Source: Hymenobacter rubidus (GTDB taxonomy: Bacteria; Bacteroidota; Bacteroidia; Cytophagales; Hymenobacteraceae). Taken from it: a stretch of DNA of 55,529 nt. Where the stretch lies: positions 1-55,529 of the forward strand of contig NZ_JAERQF010000036.1 in the NCBI RefSeq assembly GCF_016734815.1, given 5' to 3'. The translations under genes were made by a program, and so were the position numbers. The notes under the pieces were generated by a model. It searched no databases and was not told the origin of the DNA. It saw nothing but the letters and a program-made list of their open reading frames with translations. Positions 40,918 through 50,454 of this stretch are shown here, piece after piece; the first letter of the stretch is position 1, and each line of letters opens with the position of its first letter.

Positions 40918-43248
40918 ATGAATAGATTCCTCCTAGTGGCCTGCCACATGGCTACCGCAGTAATTTTACTCGGCAGTTTCCCGGCGCTGGCCCAGCGCGT
41001 CACCACGCCCTTCGATGCCGACTGGCGCTTTCTGAAAGCCGATGCCAAAGGCGCCGAAGCCCCCGCCTTCGCCGATGCCAAGTGGCGAACGCTGAACGTA
41101 CCGCACGACTGGAGCATCGAAGGTCCCTATGACCAGGCCAACCCCACCAGCCGCGGCGGCGGCTACCTGCCGGCCGGCATCGGCTGGTACCGGAAAACCT
41201 TTACGCTGCCCGCTACCGACGCCCAGCGCCGCGTCCGCATCGAGTTTGATGGCGTGATGGCCAACAGCGAGGTCTGGATAAACGGCGTGTCGCTGGGCCA
41301 GCGGCCCTACGGCTACAGCAGCTTTAGCTACGACCTGACTAAGCACCTGAAATTCGGCAAGGGCCAAACCAACGTGCTGGCCGTGCGCGCCGACAACTCG
41401 GTGCAGCCGGCCTCGCGCTATTACACTGGCGCGGGCATCTACCGGCACGTGCGGCTGGTGAGCACCGCTCCCGTGCATTTTGGCGAAGGCGGCGTGTACG
41501 TTACTACATCGGACATCAACCACGAGACGGCGAAGGTGAATGTGACGGCTGATGTAATCAATCAATCGGCCACCAGCAGCGAGTTTGTGCTGCAAACCAC
41601 CATCACCTACGGCAACCGGACCTATGGACCTTTTGAAGCCAAGAGTACCGTAGCAGCGGGAAAATCTGCCGAAATAAGTTTGCCGGCCTCCATCAACCGG
41701 TCAATCCTGCTGTGGTCGCCCGATAGTCCCAATATGTATAAGGCCGTGACGACGTTGCGGCAAGGCAACGCCGTGCTCGATGAGGTGACGACGCCATTCG
41801 GCGTGCGCGATGCCAAATTCGATGCCGCCAAAGGCTTTATTCTGAACGGCGTTTCACTGAAAATAAAGGGCGCTTGCCTGCACCACGACGCAGGCGGCCT
41901 GGGTGCCGCCGTGCCCCTCGACGGCTGGCGCCACCGCCTAGAGCTGCTGAAGCAGGCCGGCGTGAACGGCATCCGCACGGCCCACAACCCCGTGGCGCCG
42001 GAGTTTCTGGACCTGTGCGACCAGATGGGTTTCCTGGTGATGGACGAGACGTTTGACACTTGGACGGCGGCCAAAAACAACGGCGAGCAGGGCTACAACC
42101 GCTTTTTTACCAAATGGTGGGAGGCCGACACGCGCAGCATGGTGCTGCGCGACCGCAACCACCCGAGCATCGTGATATACAGCGTGGGCAACGAAATCCA
42201 CGACAACCTGAACAACCCCGAGGGTTTTCAGAAATACAAGATGCAGCAGGACCTCATCCACCAGCTCGACCCCACGCGGCCCGTCACGATGGCGCTGTTT
42301 CGGCCCGGCCAGAGCAAGGTATACGAGAACGGCTTCGTGGAAACGATGGACGTGGTGGGCCAGAACTACCGCGAAAACGAGCTGGTAGCTGCCCACCAGG
42401 CCAAGCCCGAGCGCAAGGTCATTGGCACCGAAAACGGCCACACGCTCACCGCTTGGCTGGCCCTGCGTGACAACCAGTTCATGGCCGGACAGTTCCTGTG
42501 GGCCGGCTTCGACTACCTGGGCGAAAATGACTGGCCTGCCACCACCTCCGACCTCGGCCTGTTCGACCGCGTGGGCGGCTGGAAACCCATTGCCTACCAG
42601 CGCCAGAGCTGGTGGAGCGATAAGCCCGTGGTGCACCTCGTGCGCAAGGAAGGTAACGCCGGCGCCGGCCCTTGGGTGGCCAACTGGACGCCCACCGACT
42701 TCGATACCTACGATGATGGCAAAGTGGAAGCCTACAGCAACGCCGACGAAGTGGAACTGTTCCTCAACGGCCAGTCCCTGGGCAGCAAGCCCAAGCCTGC
42801 CAACGACGCCCCCCGTGCCTGGGACGTGACTTTCGCCAAAGGCACCCTGCGCGCCGTGGCCCGCAACAAAGGCCAGGAAGTAGCCACCGATGAGCTGAAA
42901 ACCGCCGGCCCGCCCGCTCGCATCATCCTCACCACCAGCCGCCCCAAGCTGGGCGCCGCCTGGGACGACGCCGCTTACATCACCGCCCGCGTGGTGGATG
43001 CCAACGGCGTCCTCTGCCCCAATGCCGATAACCAAATCACCTTCACCATGACCGGTCCGGCCGTGCTGGCGGCCGTCGACAACGGCAACGTGGCCAGCCA
43101 CGAGGGCTACCAGGCCAACCAGCGCAAAGCCTACCAAGGTCAGTGCATCGCCATCGTGAAGGCGAAATCGGCCGGTCCTGGCATCACCGTGAAGGCCTCC
43201 GCGCCGGGCCTGACCGAGGGCACCGTGACGATGGAAACGACGAAGTAG
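40918..43248 (+). CDS. GH2 glycoside hydrolase (beta-galactosidase/beta-glucuronidase type)
   Basis: Secreted exo-enzyme of 776 residues from ATG 40918, with a signal peptide ending near ALAQ. Domains in order are a sugar-binding jelly-roll (DWRFLKADAKG, VPHDWSIEGPYD), an Ig-like domain, the catalytic TIM barrel with proton donor Glu426 in VGNEIHDN and nucleophile Glu505 in GTENGH, then C-terminal Ig-like domains (the second reads like a DUF4982 unit). In a rhamnogalacturonan locus it probably removes beta-linked galactose side chains, but GH2 specificity cannot be read from sequence. An upstream frame to 40798 crosses the palindrome and is rejected. Confidence 0.92.
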   Translation: MNRFLLVACHMATAVILLGSFPALAQRVTTPFDADWRFLKADAKGAEAPAFADAKWRTLNVPHDWSIEGPYDQANPTSRGGGYLPAGIGWYRKTFTLPATDAQRRVRIEFDGVMANSEVWINGVSLGQRPYGYSSFSYDLTKHLKFGKGQTNVLAVRADNSVQPASRYYTGAGIYRHVRLVSTAPVHFGEGGVYVTTSDINHETAKVNVTADVINQSATSSEFVLQTTITYGNRTYGPFEAKSTVAAGKSAEISLPASINRSILLWSPDSPNMYKAVTTLRQGNAVLDEVTTPFGVRDAKFDAAKGFILNGVSLKIKGACLHHDAGGLGAAVPLDGWRHRLELLKQAGVNGIRTAHNPVAPEFLDLCDQMGFLVMDETFDTWTAAKNNGEQGYNRFFTKWWEADTRSMVLRDRNHPSIVIYSVGNEIHDNLNNPEGFQKYKMQQDLIHQLDPTRPVTMALFRPGQSKVYENGFVETMDVVGQNYRENELVAAHQAKPERKVIGTENGHTLTAWLALRDNQFMAGQFLWAGFDYLGENDWPATTSDLGLFDRVGGWKPIAYQRQSWWSDKPVVHLVRKEGNAGAGPWVANWTPTDFDTYDDGKVEAYSNADEVELFLNGQSLGSKPKPANDAPRAWDVTFAKGTLRAVARNKGQEVATDELKTAGPPARIILTTSRPKLGAAWDDAAYITARVVDANGVLCPNADNQITFTMTGPAVLAAVDNGNVASHEGYQANQRKAYQGQCIAIVKAKSAGPGITVKASAPGLTEGTVTMETTK

Positions 43249-43277
43249 GCACAGCAATTGAATAGACACAAAAAGCC

Positions 43278-43387
43278 TGTCATGCCGAGCGCAGCCGAGG
43301 CATCTCGCGTGCCGAAGTAATCAAAACCGTTGGGCCGATTGGATTGCGTTGCGCACGCGAGATGCCTCGGCTGCGCCCAGCATGACG
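43278..43387. repeat. GTCATGCCGAGCGCAGCC palindrome
   Basis: TGTCATGCCGAGCGCAGCCG pairs with CGGCTGCGCCCAGCATGACG with two changes. It is extended inward by CATCTCGCGTG/CACGCGAGATG. It lies between the GH2 and first acetylesterase genes. Confidence 0.88.
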
Positions 43388-43408
43388 GGCCACTAGATTA
43401 GTCAAACT

Positions 43409-44176
43409 ATGAAAACGAAAACCCTACTCGCCCTTTCGGCGCTTTTCCTGCTGCTGGCCAGCTTCCACAAGCCCAGCCCGCCGCCCACGCTGTTCCTCAT
43501 CGGCGACTCGACGGTGAACAACTCTAACAAGCCGCAGATGGGCTGGGGCAACGTCATCAGTACGTATTTCGACACCACCAGAATCAAGATTCGCAACAAC
43601 GCCAAGGCCGGCCGCAGCACCCGCACCTTCATCACCGAAGGCCGGTGGAAAACGACCATCGACGCCATTCGGCCCGGCGATTTCCTCATCATGCAGTTCG
43701 GCCACAACGAGGGCAGCGTGCCCGACACCAGCAAGGCCGGCCGCCGCGGCGTGCTGCGCGGCACTGGCGAGGAAACCAAAAGCCTCGTGTGGCCCGACGG
43801 CCACCCCGAAACGGTGAACACCTACGGCTTCTACCTGCGCAAATTCATCCGCGAAGCCAAGGCCAAAGGCGCCACGCCGGTGGTCTGCTCCATGATTCCG
43901 CGCAACGAGTGGAAGGATGGCAAAGTCATTCGGGCCAGCAACGACTTCGGTAAATGGGCGCAGGAAGTGGCCCAGCAGGAAGGCGTGGCGTTCATTGATT
44001 TGAACGACATCACGGCTCTGAAATACGAGAAGCTGGGCCCGGACGAGGTGAAGAAGTTTTTCCCCGGCGACCACACCCACACCAACGAAGCCGGCGCCCG
44101 CCTCAACGCCGAATCGGTGGTGGATGGCATCCGGAGCCAGAAGAAGCTGGCGCTTAATAAGTACCTGAAGAAGTAA
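43409..44176 (+). CDS. Rhamnogalacturonan acetylesterase-like SGNH hydrolase (CE12 type), copy 1
   Basis: Removes acetyl groups from rhamnogalacturonan so lyases and hydrolases can act. The 255 residues have a signal peptide, block I LFLIGDST with nucleophile Ser34, the block with MQFGHNEGS (oxyanion Asn), and block V DHTHTNEAGA with the Asp221/His224 catalytic pair. The next gene is a clear paralogue (same order and motifs), so this is a tandem duplication split by a palindrome. Confidence 0.92.
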   Translation: MKTKTLLALSALFLLLASFHKPSPPPTLFLIGDSTVNNSNKPQMGWGNVISTYFDTTRIKIRNNAKAGRSTRTFITEGRWKTTIDAIRPGDFLIMQFGHNEGSVPDTSKAGRRGVLRGTGEETKSLVWPDGHPETVNTYGFYLRKFIREAKAKGATPVVCSMIPRNEWKDGKVIRASNDFGKWAQEVAQQEGVAFIDLNDITALKYEKLGPDEVKKFFPGDHTHTNEAGARLNAESVVDGIRSQKKLALNKYLKK

Positions 44177-44193
44177 AGTCGGCCAGGAAATTT

Positions 44194-44290
44194 TGTCATC
44201 CTGAGCGCAGCGAAGGACCTTATCATGGTTGCAATAATTGCTGCAAATTGTTCAGCCGTGATAAGGTCCTTCGCTGCGCTCAGGATGACA
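44194..44290. repeat. GTCATCCTGAGCGCAGC palindrome
   Basis: TGTCATCCTGAGCGCAGCGA and its complement, extended inward by AGGACCTTATCA/TGATAAGGTCCT. It separates the two paralogous acetylesterases. Confidence 0.92.
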
Positions 44291-44311
44291 GCCGGTTAAA
44301 AACACCATCTT

Positions 44312-45115
44312 ATGAAATCCACCAAAACCACTCTCGCCTACGGCCTGGTCCTCGTGGCCTTGCTACTGGCCGGCTTCACTGCCCGCGCGCCCAAACGCAA
44401 ACCCACCCTCTACCTCATCGGCGACTCGACCGTGAAAAACGGCAAGGGCAAGGGCGACGGCGGCCTCTGGGGCTGGGGCAACTACCTGCCCGCGCACTTC
44501 GATACCACCCGCATCCGCATCGAAAACGACGCCTTGGGTGGCACCAGCAGCCGCACTTTCCAAAGCAAGGGCTTGTGGGAGGCCGTGCGCGCCAAGCTCC
44601 AGCCCGGCGACTTCGTCATCATGCAGTTCGGCCACAACGACGACGGCCCGCTGGCCGACACCGCCCGCGCCCGCGGCACCATTAAAAGCAACGGCGAGGA
44701 AAGCCAGGAAATCTACAACCCCCTCACCAAGCAGCAGGAAGTGGTGCACAGCTACGGCTGGTATTTGCGCAAAGTCATCAGCGAAACCAAGGCCAAAGGC
44801 GCTACGCCAGTGGTCTGCTCGCTGGTGCCGCGCAACGGCTGGAAGGACGGCAAAGTGAACCGCGCCACCACCGGCTACACCCAGTGGGCCGCCGAAGCCG
44901 CCAAGCAGGGCGGCGCGTACTTTATCGATTTGAATAAGCTGGTGGCTGATAAGTACGACCGCGAAGGCGAAAACAAAGTGGGCACCGTCTATTTCACCTC
45001 GAAGGACCACACCCACACCATCGAAGCCGGCGCGCAGCTGAATGCAGCCACCGTGGCAGAGGGCATCAAGGCCACTAAGGGGCTGGGGCTGCGGAATTAT
45101 CTGCTTAAGAGGTAA
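44312..45115 (+). CDS. Rhamnogalacturonan acetylesterase-like SGNH hydrolase (CE12 type), copy 2
   Basis: Paralogue of the preceding gene, 267 residues. It has a signal peptide ending near FTARA, block I LYLIGDST with Ser39, MQFGHNDDGP for the oxyanion site, and DHTHTIEAGAQLNA carrying the Asp/His pair. It has an insertion relative to copy 1 (EESQEIYNPLTKQQEVVHSYGWYLRK region), suggesting the copies differ in acetyl position or fragment length. It is the last gene of the pectin locus on this side. Confidence 0.92.
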   Translation: MKSTKTTLAYGLVLVALLLAGFTARAPKRKPTLYLIGDSTVKNGKGKGDGGLWGWGNYLPAHFDTTRIRIENDALGGTSSRTFQSKGLWEAVRAKLQPGDFVIMQFGHNDDGPLADTARARGTIKSNGEESQEIYNPLTKQQEVVHSYGWYLRKVISETKAKGATPVVCSLVPRNGWKDGKVNRATTGYTQWAAEAAKQGGAYFIDLNKLVADKYDREGENKVGTVYFTSKDHTHTIEAGAQLNAATVAEGIKATKGLGLRNYLLKR

Positions 45116-45396
45116 CAACCTGCTCCGTGCGGCTTTGGGTAGCCGATGCAAAACAGCATAGTGAATGTTTTCTAGCGCCTCTGAAGCCCTGCGTTGAGGG
45201 TTGCGCAGGAGGTTGTATGGGAACAGCACAGTTCAGCGGCCCGGCAGTGGTAGCGCTGATGCGCAGGGGGCAGCAGCGCAGGTAGGGAAATTACAAAGAC
45301 GCGGGAATTGCTGCAAACGATTGGGGGCGAAGCGAATGTTTACATGAGGTGCTTTCTTCAGGCCGAAGCAATCCACTAAGATAGGCAAAAAATTCG
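45116..45396. other. Gene-free stretch before the M16 protease promoter
   Basis: No convincing gene on either strand. It has lower coding character and no palindrome of the common families. A consensus promoter follows at 45397-45428. Confidence 0.6.
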
Positions 45397-45428
45397 TTTT
45401 TTATTCCCCTATCAGCCAGCTACCTTTG
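45397..45428 (+). promoter_or_regulatory. Bacteroidota promoter of the M16 protease gene
   Basis: TACCTTTG (45421-45428) is a perfect -7 element, and TTTT at 45397-45400 stands 20 nt before it at the -33 position. The predicted start point is about 30 nt before the GTG start codon. Confidence 0.82.
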
Positions 45429-45465
45429 TTTTTTGAATCCCTAACTGCATCCGCCTGCGCCCTTC

Positions 45466-48400
45466 GTGAAAAAGAATTTTCTGTTGTTAATTCCGGCCCT
45501 GGCGGTGTTGGGTGTTGCTACGCAATGTCAATCTAGTAAGCCGGTTACCTCTGCCACAGTTGCGGCCCCCGCACCGGCTGTCGCAACTGTTCCTGCGGCT
45601 CCGAAAGAATACCGTTACGAATCAGTACCCGGCGACCCACTGGCTGTACGCATCTACCACTTGGATAACGGCCTAACCGTTTATCTTTCAGATTATAAGG
45701 ACGCTCCGCGCATTCAGACCTATCTGGCTGTGCGCGCCGGCTCGAAGAACGACCCCGCCACCGCCACCGGCCTCGCGCACTACCTGGAGCACATGGTGTT
45801 CAAGGGCACTTCGCAGCTCGGCACGCAGGACTGGGCCAAGGAAAAAGTGGAGCTGGACAAGATTGAGGCGCTCTACGAAGTGTACCGCGGCCAGCGCAAC
45901 GACCCCGCCGCCCGCAAGCGCACCTACCACCAGATTGACTCCATCTCCGGCGTGGCCGCCCGCTACGCCGTGCCGAACGAGTACGACAAGGTGATGGGCG
46001 CCATCGGCGCGAAAGGTTCCAATGCCCATACCTCGAACGAAGAAACGGTGTACCAGGAAGACATCCCCAGCAACCAACTGGAGAAGTGGGCCGCCATTCA
46101 GGCCGAGCGCCTGCGCGAAATGGTGCCGCGCCTGTTCCACACCGAGCTGGAGGCCGTGTACGAGGAGAAAAACCGCGGGCTCGATTCCGACTTCAACAAG
46201 GAGTTTGAGGCGCTTAACGGTGCGCTCTACCCCACGCACCCCTACGGCACGCAGACGACCATCGGCACGATTGAGCACCTGCAAAACCCGTCCATCACCG
46301 AGATTAAGAAGTATTTCGGCCAGTACTACGTGCCGAATAATGTGGCGCTGTGCCTGAGCGGCGACCTGGATTATGACCAGACCATTCGGCTCATCGACAA
46401 GTATTTTGGCGCCATGCCGAGCAAGCCGGTGCCGGCCTTCAACGCGCCAGTGGAAGCGCCGATTACGGCTCCCATTACCAAGGAGGTGCTCGGGCCGCAG
46501 TCGGAAAACGTGATGCTGGGCTTCCGCCTGCCGGGCAAGGCCTCGAAAGATGCCGTGCGGCTGCGCATGCTGGATAAAATCCTGACCAACGGCCAGGCCG
46601 GCCTCATCGACCTTGACCTAAACCAGCAGCAGAAGGTGCTAGAAGCCGCCTCGTTCACCGACCTCAACGACGACTATTCCACCCATGTCATCTACGGCAC
46701 GCCGCGCCAGGGGCAGAAGCTGGAAGACGTGCGCGCCCTGCTGCTCGGCGAGCTGGCCAAGGTGAAAGCCGGCAACTTCCCCGACTGGCTGATTCCGGCC
46801 ATCATCAACAACGAGAAGCTGACGCGCACCAAGAGCTACGAAAGCAACGAGGCCCGCGCCAGTGCCATGTACGAGGCCTTCATCGAGCGCATCGACTGGA
46901 AAGACTACTTGCAGCAGCAGGACGATTTCGGCAAAATCACGAAGGCTGAAATCGTGAAATTCGCCAACGACAACTACGGCCCGAACTTCGTGACCGTGTT
47001 CAAGCGCACCGGCACCGACCCCAACAAGGTGAAGGTGGTGAAGCCCGCCATCACGCCCGTGCCGGCCAACCGCGACGCGGCCTCGGCCTACTACAAGCAG
47101 CTCACGGCCATGCCTAGCACCGAGCTGACTCCTGTTTTCGTCGACTACAAAAAGGACATTCAAGAAACGGAAATCAAGCCCGGCCTGCCGCTGTACTACA
47201 CGCACAACGCCGAAAACGGCCTGTTCAACCTGTACTACGTGTTCGACCTGGGCAACAACCAGGACCCGCGCTGGGGCCTGGCCGCCGACTACCTGCAATA
47301 CCTCGGCGCGGGCCAGTACTCGGCCGCGCAGCTGCAGCAGGAGTTCTACAAGCTGGGCTGCTCATTCAGCGTGAACAGCGGGGCCGACCGCACCTTTGTC
47401 ACCCTCAACGGCCTCGACGCCAACTTGGAACCGGCACTCCGACTGTTTGAGCAGCTGCTGCACGCCCCCAAGCCCGATGCCGCCGCCCTGAAAAACATGG
47501 TGGCCGGCATTCTTAAGCAGCGCCAGGATGCCAAGCTCGAAAAACGCGTGATTTTGAATCAGGCGATGGTGAACTATGTGAAGTACGGTCCGAAAAACCC
47601 ATTCACAAACATCCTGAGCGAGAAAGAGCTGAAAGCGGTGAAGCCTGAGCAACTGACGAGTCTCATTCAGAAGCTGACTTCGTATCAGCACCGGGTGCTG
47701 TATTATGGCCCACGCAGATTCAACGTCAAGGTCATGTCCCAATTCAATGTCACTCCTGATGAAATTGGCAATCCTGAATTAGCGAAGGCACATCGGGCTG
47801 CAGAGGAGGAATATGACCGCCTCGACATTTTTGATGTTTTAAGGCAATTCCACCAGACGCCCGCCAAGCTCACGCCCACCCCAGCGGCTAAGGACTTCGC
47901 CGAGCAACCCCTGAAGGACAAAAAGGTCTATTGGGTCGACTACAACATGGTGCAGGCCGAAATCCTGTTCCTGACCAAGGGTGACCTGTACAGCAAGGAC
48001 CTCGCGCCCACGGTGGCGCTCTACAACGAGTATTTCGGCGGCGGCATGGGCAGCATCGTGTTTCAGGATTTGCGCGAGAGCAAGGCGCTGGCCTACTCGG
48101 CCTACTCCGGCTACTCGAACGCCGACAAGCTGGGCCGCTCCAACTATAACCTGAGCTACATCGGCACCCAGAGCGACAAGCTGCCCGAAGCCATGGCCGG
48201 CATGGAAGCCCTGCTCACCGACATGCCCGTGGCCGATGCCAACCTCGAAATCGCCAAAAACGCCATCCGCAACAGCATCAGCACCGAGCGCATCACCAAG
48301 GGCAACATTCTGATGAGCTACGAGCGCGCCAAGCGCCTCGGCCTCGACTACGATATCCGCCGCGACGTGTACGCCAGCACCCAGAAAATGACTTTCGACG

Positions 48401-48546
48401 AGTTGAAGAAGTTTCAGCAGGCCAAGATTAAGGGCCAGAACCAGGTGATTCTGGTGATTGGCTCGAAGGACCGGCTCAATTTCAAGGAGCTGGCCAAGTA
48501 CGGCCAGGTGCAGCAGCTCACGCTGAAGGAGATTTTCGGGTACTAG
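45466..48546 (+). CDS. M16-family zinc metalloprotease (insulinase type), two-domain
   Basis: Cleaves short peptides or unfolded segments in the cell envelope. The 1026 residues start with GTG at 45466, with a signal peptide. Cys21 follows Gln, so a lipobox is poor. The inverted zinc motif HYLEH is at 105-109 (His105, Glu108, His109), with the distal Glu in ELEAVYEEKNR. A second, inactive M16 half fills the C-terminus (YFGGGMGSIVFQDLRESKALAYSAY). The segment at about 47,540-47,860 and the first 250 bp use more A/T-ending codons than the rest. It is not linked to the pectin genes by any operator. Confidence 0.93.
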   Translation: MKKNFLLLIPALAVLGVATQCQSSKPVTSATVAAPAPAVATVPAAPKEYRYESVPGDPLAVRIYHLDNGLTVYLSDYKDAPRIQTYLAVRAGSKNDPATATGLAHYLEHMVFKGTSQLGTQDWAKEKVELDKIEALYEVYRGQRNDPAARKRTYHQIDSISGVAARYAVPNEYDKVMGAIGAKGSNAHTSNEETVYQEDIPSNQLEKWAAIQAERLREMVPRLFHTELEAVYEEKNRGLDSDFNKEFEALNGALYPTHPYGTQTTIGTIEHLQNPSITEIKKYFGQYYVPNNVALCLSGDLDYDQTIRLIDKYFGAMPSKPVPAFNAPVEAPITAPITKEVLGPQSENVMLGFRLPGKASKDAVRLRMLDKILTNGQAGLIDLDLNQQQKVLEAASFTDLNDDYSTHVIYGTPRQGQKLEDVRALLLGELAKVKAGNFPDWLIPAIINNEKLTRTKSYESNEARASAMYEAFIERIDWKDYLQQQDDFGKITKAEIVKFANDNYGPNFVTVFKRTGTDPNKVKVVKPAITPVPANRDAASAYYKQLTAMPSTELTPVFVDYKKDIQETEIKPGLPLYYTHNAENGLFNLYYVFDLGNNQDPRWGLAADYLQYLGAGQYSAAQLQQEFYKLGCSFSVNSGADRTFVTLNGLDANLEPALRLFEQLLHAPKPDAAALKNMVAGILKQRQDAKLEKRVILNQAMVNYVKYGPKNPFTNILSEKELKAVKPEQLTSLIQKLTSYQHRVLYYGPRRFNVKVMSQFNVTPDEIGNPELAKAHRAAEEEYDRLDIFDVLRQFHQTPAKLTPTPAAKDFAEQPLKDKKVYWVDYNMVQAEILFLTKGDLYSKDLAPTVALYNEYFGGGMGSIVFQDLRESKALAYSAYSGYSNADKLGRSNYNLSYIGTQSDKLPEAMAGMEALLTDMPVADANLEIAKNAIRNSISTERITKGNILMSYERAKRLGLDYDIRRDVYASTQKMTFDELKKFQQAKIKGQNQVILVIGSKDRLNFKELAKYGQVQQLTLKEIFGY

Positions 48547-48560
48547 CACAATCCGACGAT

Positions 48561-48663
48561 TGTCATGCTGAGCGCAGCGAAGCACCTTATCCCGCCTGCG
48601 CTCAGTTGAATTTTACTTACCACACCTGACGCGATAAGGTCCTTCGCTGCGCTCAGGATGACA
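48561..48663. repeat. Chimeric palindrome: GTCATGCTG left arm, GTCATCCTG right arm
   Basis: Left arm TGTCATGCTGAGCGCAGCGA with AGCACCTTATC. The right arm is the complement of TGTCATCCTGAGCGCAGCGA with AGGACCTTATC. The two arms come from the two subfamilies, suggesting recombination or conversion between elements. It lies between the protease and icd. Confidence 0.88.
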
Positions 48664-48688
48664 GACTTACATAAACGACGATACCCAC

Positions 48689-49954
48689 ATGGCAGAGCAA
48701 AAAATCACCATTAAAAACGGCAAGCTGACCGTCCCGGACAAACCCACCATTCCCTTCATTGAGGGCGACGGGACGGGGCCGGATATTTGGCGTGCCTCCA
48801 AGCTGGTGTTCGACGCCGCGGTGGAAAAAGCCTACGGCGGCAAAAAGCAGCTGGTGTGGAAGGAAGTGCTGGCCGGCGAGAAAGCCTACAAGGCCACCAA
48901 CAACTGGCTGCCCAACGAAACCCTCGACGCCTTCCGCGAATACCTCGTGGGCATCAAAGGCCCGCTGACGACGCCCGTGGGCGGCGGCATTCGTTCGCTC
49001 AACGTGGCCCTGCGCCAGGAACTGGACCTCTACGCCTGCGTGCGCCCCGTGCGCTACTACGACGGCGTGCCCTCGCCGGTGAAGCACCCGGAGCTGACCG
49101 ACATGGTCATCTTCCGCGAAAACACGGAAGACATTTACGCCGGCATCGAGTACATGAACGGCACGCCCCAAGCCCAGAAAATGCTCGAATTTCTGCAGGA
49201 CGAGATGGGCGTGAAGAAAATTCGTTTCCCCGATTCGTCTTCGTTCGGCATCAAGCCCGTGAGCAAGGAAGGCACCGAGCGCCTCGTGCGCGCCGCCATC
49301 AAGTACGCCCTCGAAAACAAGCTGCCCAGCGTGACCATCGTGCACAAGGGCAACATCATGAAGTTCACCGAAGGTGCCTTCAAAACCTGGGGCTACGAGC
49401 TGGCCGAAAAGGAATTTGGCCCCAAAGTCTTCACCTGGGCGCAGTACGATAAAATTGTGGCCAAACAAGGGGTGGAAGTGGCCGAGGCCCTGCAGAAGCA
49501 GGCCGTGGAGCAGGGCAAGCTCATCATTAAAGACAGCATCGCCGATGCCTTCCTGCAGCAGATTCTGCTGCGCCCCGCGGAGTACTCGGTGGTGGCCACC
49601 CTGAACCTGAACGGCGACTACGTGTCCGACGCCCTGGCGGCCATCGTGGGCGGCATCGGCATCGCGCCGGGCGCCAACATCAACTACCTCACCGGCCACG
49701 CCATCTTCGAAGCCACCCACGGCACGGCCCCCAAATACGCCAACCAGGACAAGGTGAACCCCGGCTCGGTCATCCTCTCCGGCGTGATGATGCTGGAGTA
49801 CATGGGCTGGAAAGAAGCCGCTGCCCTCATCAACAAAGGCCTCGAAGCCGCCATCGCCAGCAAGCGCGTCACCTACGACTTCGAACGCCAGATGGAAGGC
49901 GCCACTCTGCTCAAAACCAGCGAATTCGGCCAGGAGATTATCAAGAATATGTAG
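48689..49954 (+). CDS. icd: Isocitrate dehydrogenase, NADP-dependent
   Basis: Converts isocitrate to 2-oxoglutarate and CO2 in the TCA cycle. The 421 residues carry the family features IPFIEGDGTGPDIW, the substrate loop GGGIRSLNVALRQ (Ser of the phosphorylation/substrate site), RENTEDIYAGIEY, and TLNLNGDYVSDALAAIVGGIGIAPGANI with the metal Asp residues. Length and motifs match bacterial type I Icd. It stands alone between a palindrome and a strong terminator. Confidence 0.96.
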   Translation: MAEQKITIKNGKLTVPDKPTIPFIEGDGTGPDIWRASKLVFDAAVEKAYGGKKQLVWKEVLAGEKAYKATNNWLPNETLDAFREYLVGIKGPLTTPVGGGIRSLNVALRQELDLYACVRPVRYYDGVPSPVKHPELTDMVIFRENTEDIYAGIEYMNGTPQAQKMLEFLQDEMGVKKIRFPDSSSFGIKPVSKEGTERLVRAAIKYALENKLPSVTIVHKGNIMKFTEGAFKTWGYELAEKEFGPKVFTWAQYDKIVAKQGVEVAEALQKQAVEQGKLIIKDSIADAFLQQILLRPAEYSVVATLNLNGDYVSDALAAIVGGIGIAPGANINYLTGHAIFEATHGTAPKYANQDKVNPGSVILSGVMMLEYMGWKEAAALINKGLEAAIASKRVTYDFERQMEGATLLKTSEFGQEIIKNM

Positions 49955-49984
49955 TAGCTTGGCTGCTGCCTAAGCAACAAGAAA

Positions 49985-50020
49985 AACCCCCGCGTCGGCT
50001 GCAAGGCTGGCGCGGGGGTT
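49985..50020 (+). terminator. Intrinsic terminator of icd
   Basis: AACCCCCGCG (49985-49994) pairs with CGCGGGGGTT (50011-50020), with an A run before and TTT after. It begins about 30 bp after the icd stop. Confidence 0.88.
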
Positions 50021-50027
50021 TGCAGTT

Positions 50028-50393
50028 ATGAGAGTTACTATCTATTTCATTTTTCTTTTTTGCTGCATTCTCGGAATTTATGCGCTTAATCGCGCTGATT
50101 CGGGAATAACTGAATGTGCAGAGTACGGATTGCAAAAAGATGCTCACTATAAAGGCATCGTTAGTAAGAAATGGAACGACCCTTCACAGCACGGTTATCC
50201 GATGCTTCGTATTGTGCTTGATGGCGAATTAAAAGGATTCACCAGAGACTTAAATTTTCGGGATGATACTGGCAAATTCTACAAATTTATTGAAGTTGGA
50301 GATTCCGTGAAAAAGAAGCAAGGAGAATTGAAAGTAGCCATTAGAAGAAATAGTAGGGCATATATAATTCATTTGCAGCCTGCCTGTGATTAA
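50028..50393 (+). CDS. Small exported or membrane-anchored protein of unknown function
   Basis: A 121-residue protein that I do not recognise. A strongly hydrophobic N-terminus (IYFIFLFCCILGIYAL) is a signal or anchor, then a charged domain with KGIVSKKWNDPSQHGYPML and FIEVGDSVKKKQGELKV, and a C-terminal Cys that could pair with Cys in ECAEY. Codon use is clearly more A/T-rich than in neighbouring genes, suggesting transfer. It follows the icd terminator by only 8 bp. The middle looks like a small beta-barrel repeated in other Bacteroidota hypotheticals, but I cannot name the family. Confidence 0.7.
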   Translation: MRVTIYFIFLFCCILGIYALNRADSGITECAEYGLQKDAHYKGIVSKKWNDPSQHGYPMLRIVLDGELKGFTRDLNFRDDTGKFYKFIEVGDSVKKKQGELKVAIRRNSRAYIIHLQPACD

Positions 50394-50454
50394 TTGTGGC
50401 CATTATCAAACTACAACCGTTGCGGGAATTTCTAGAAGCGTAACACGTTCATCC

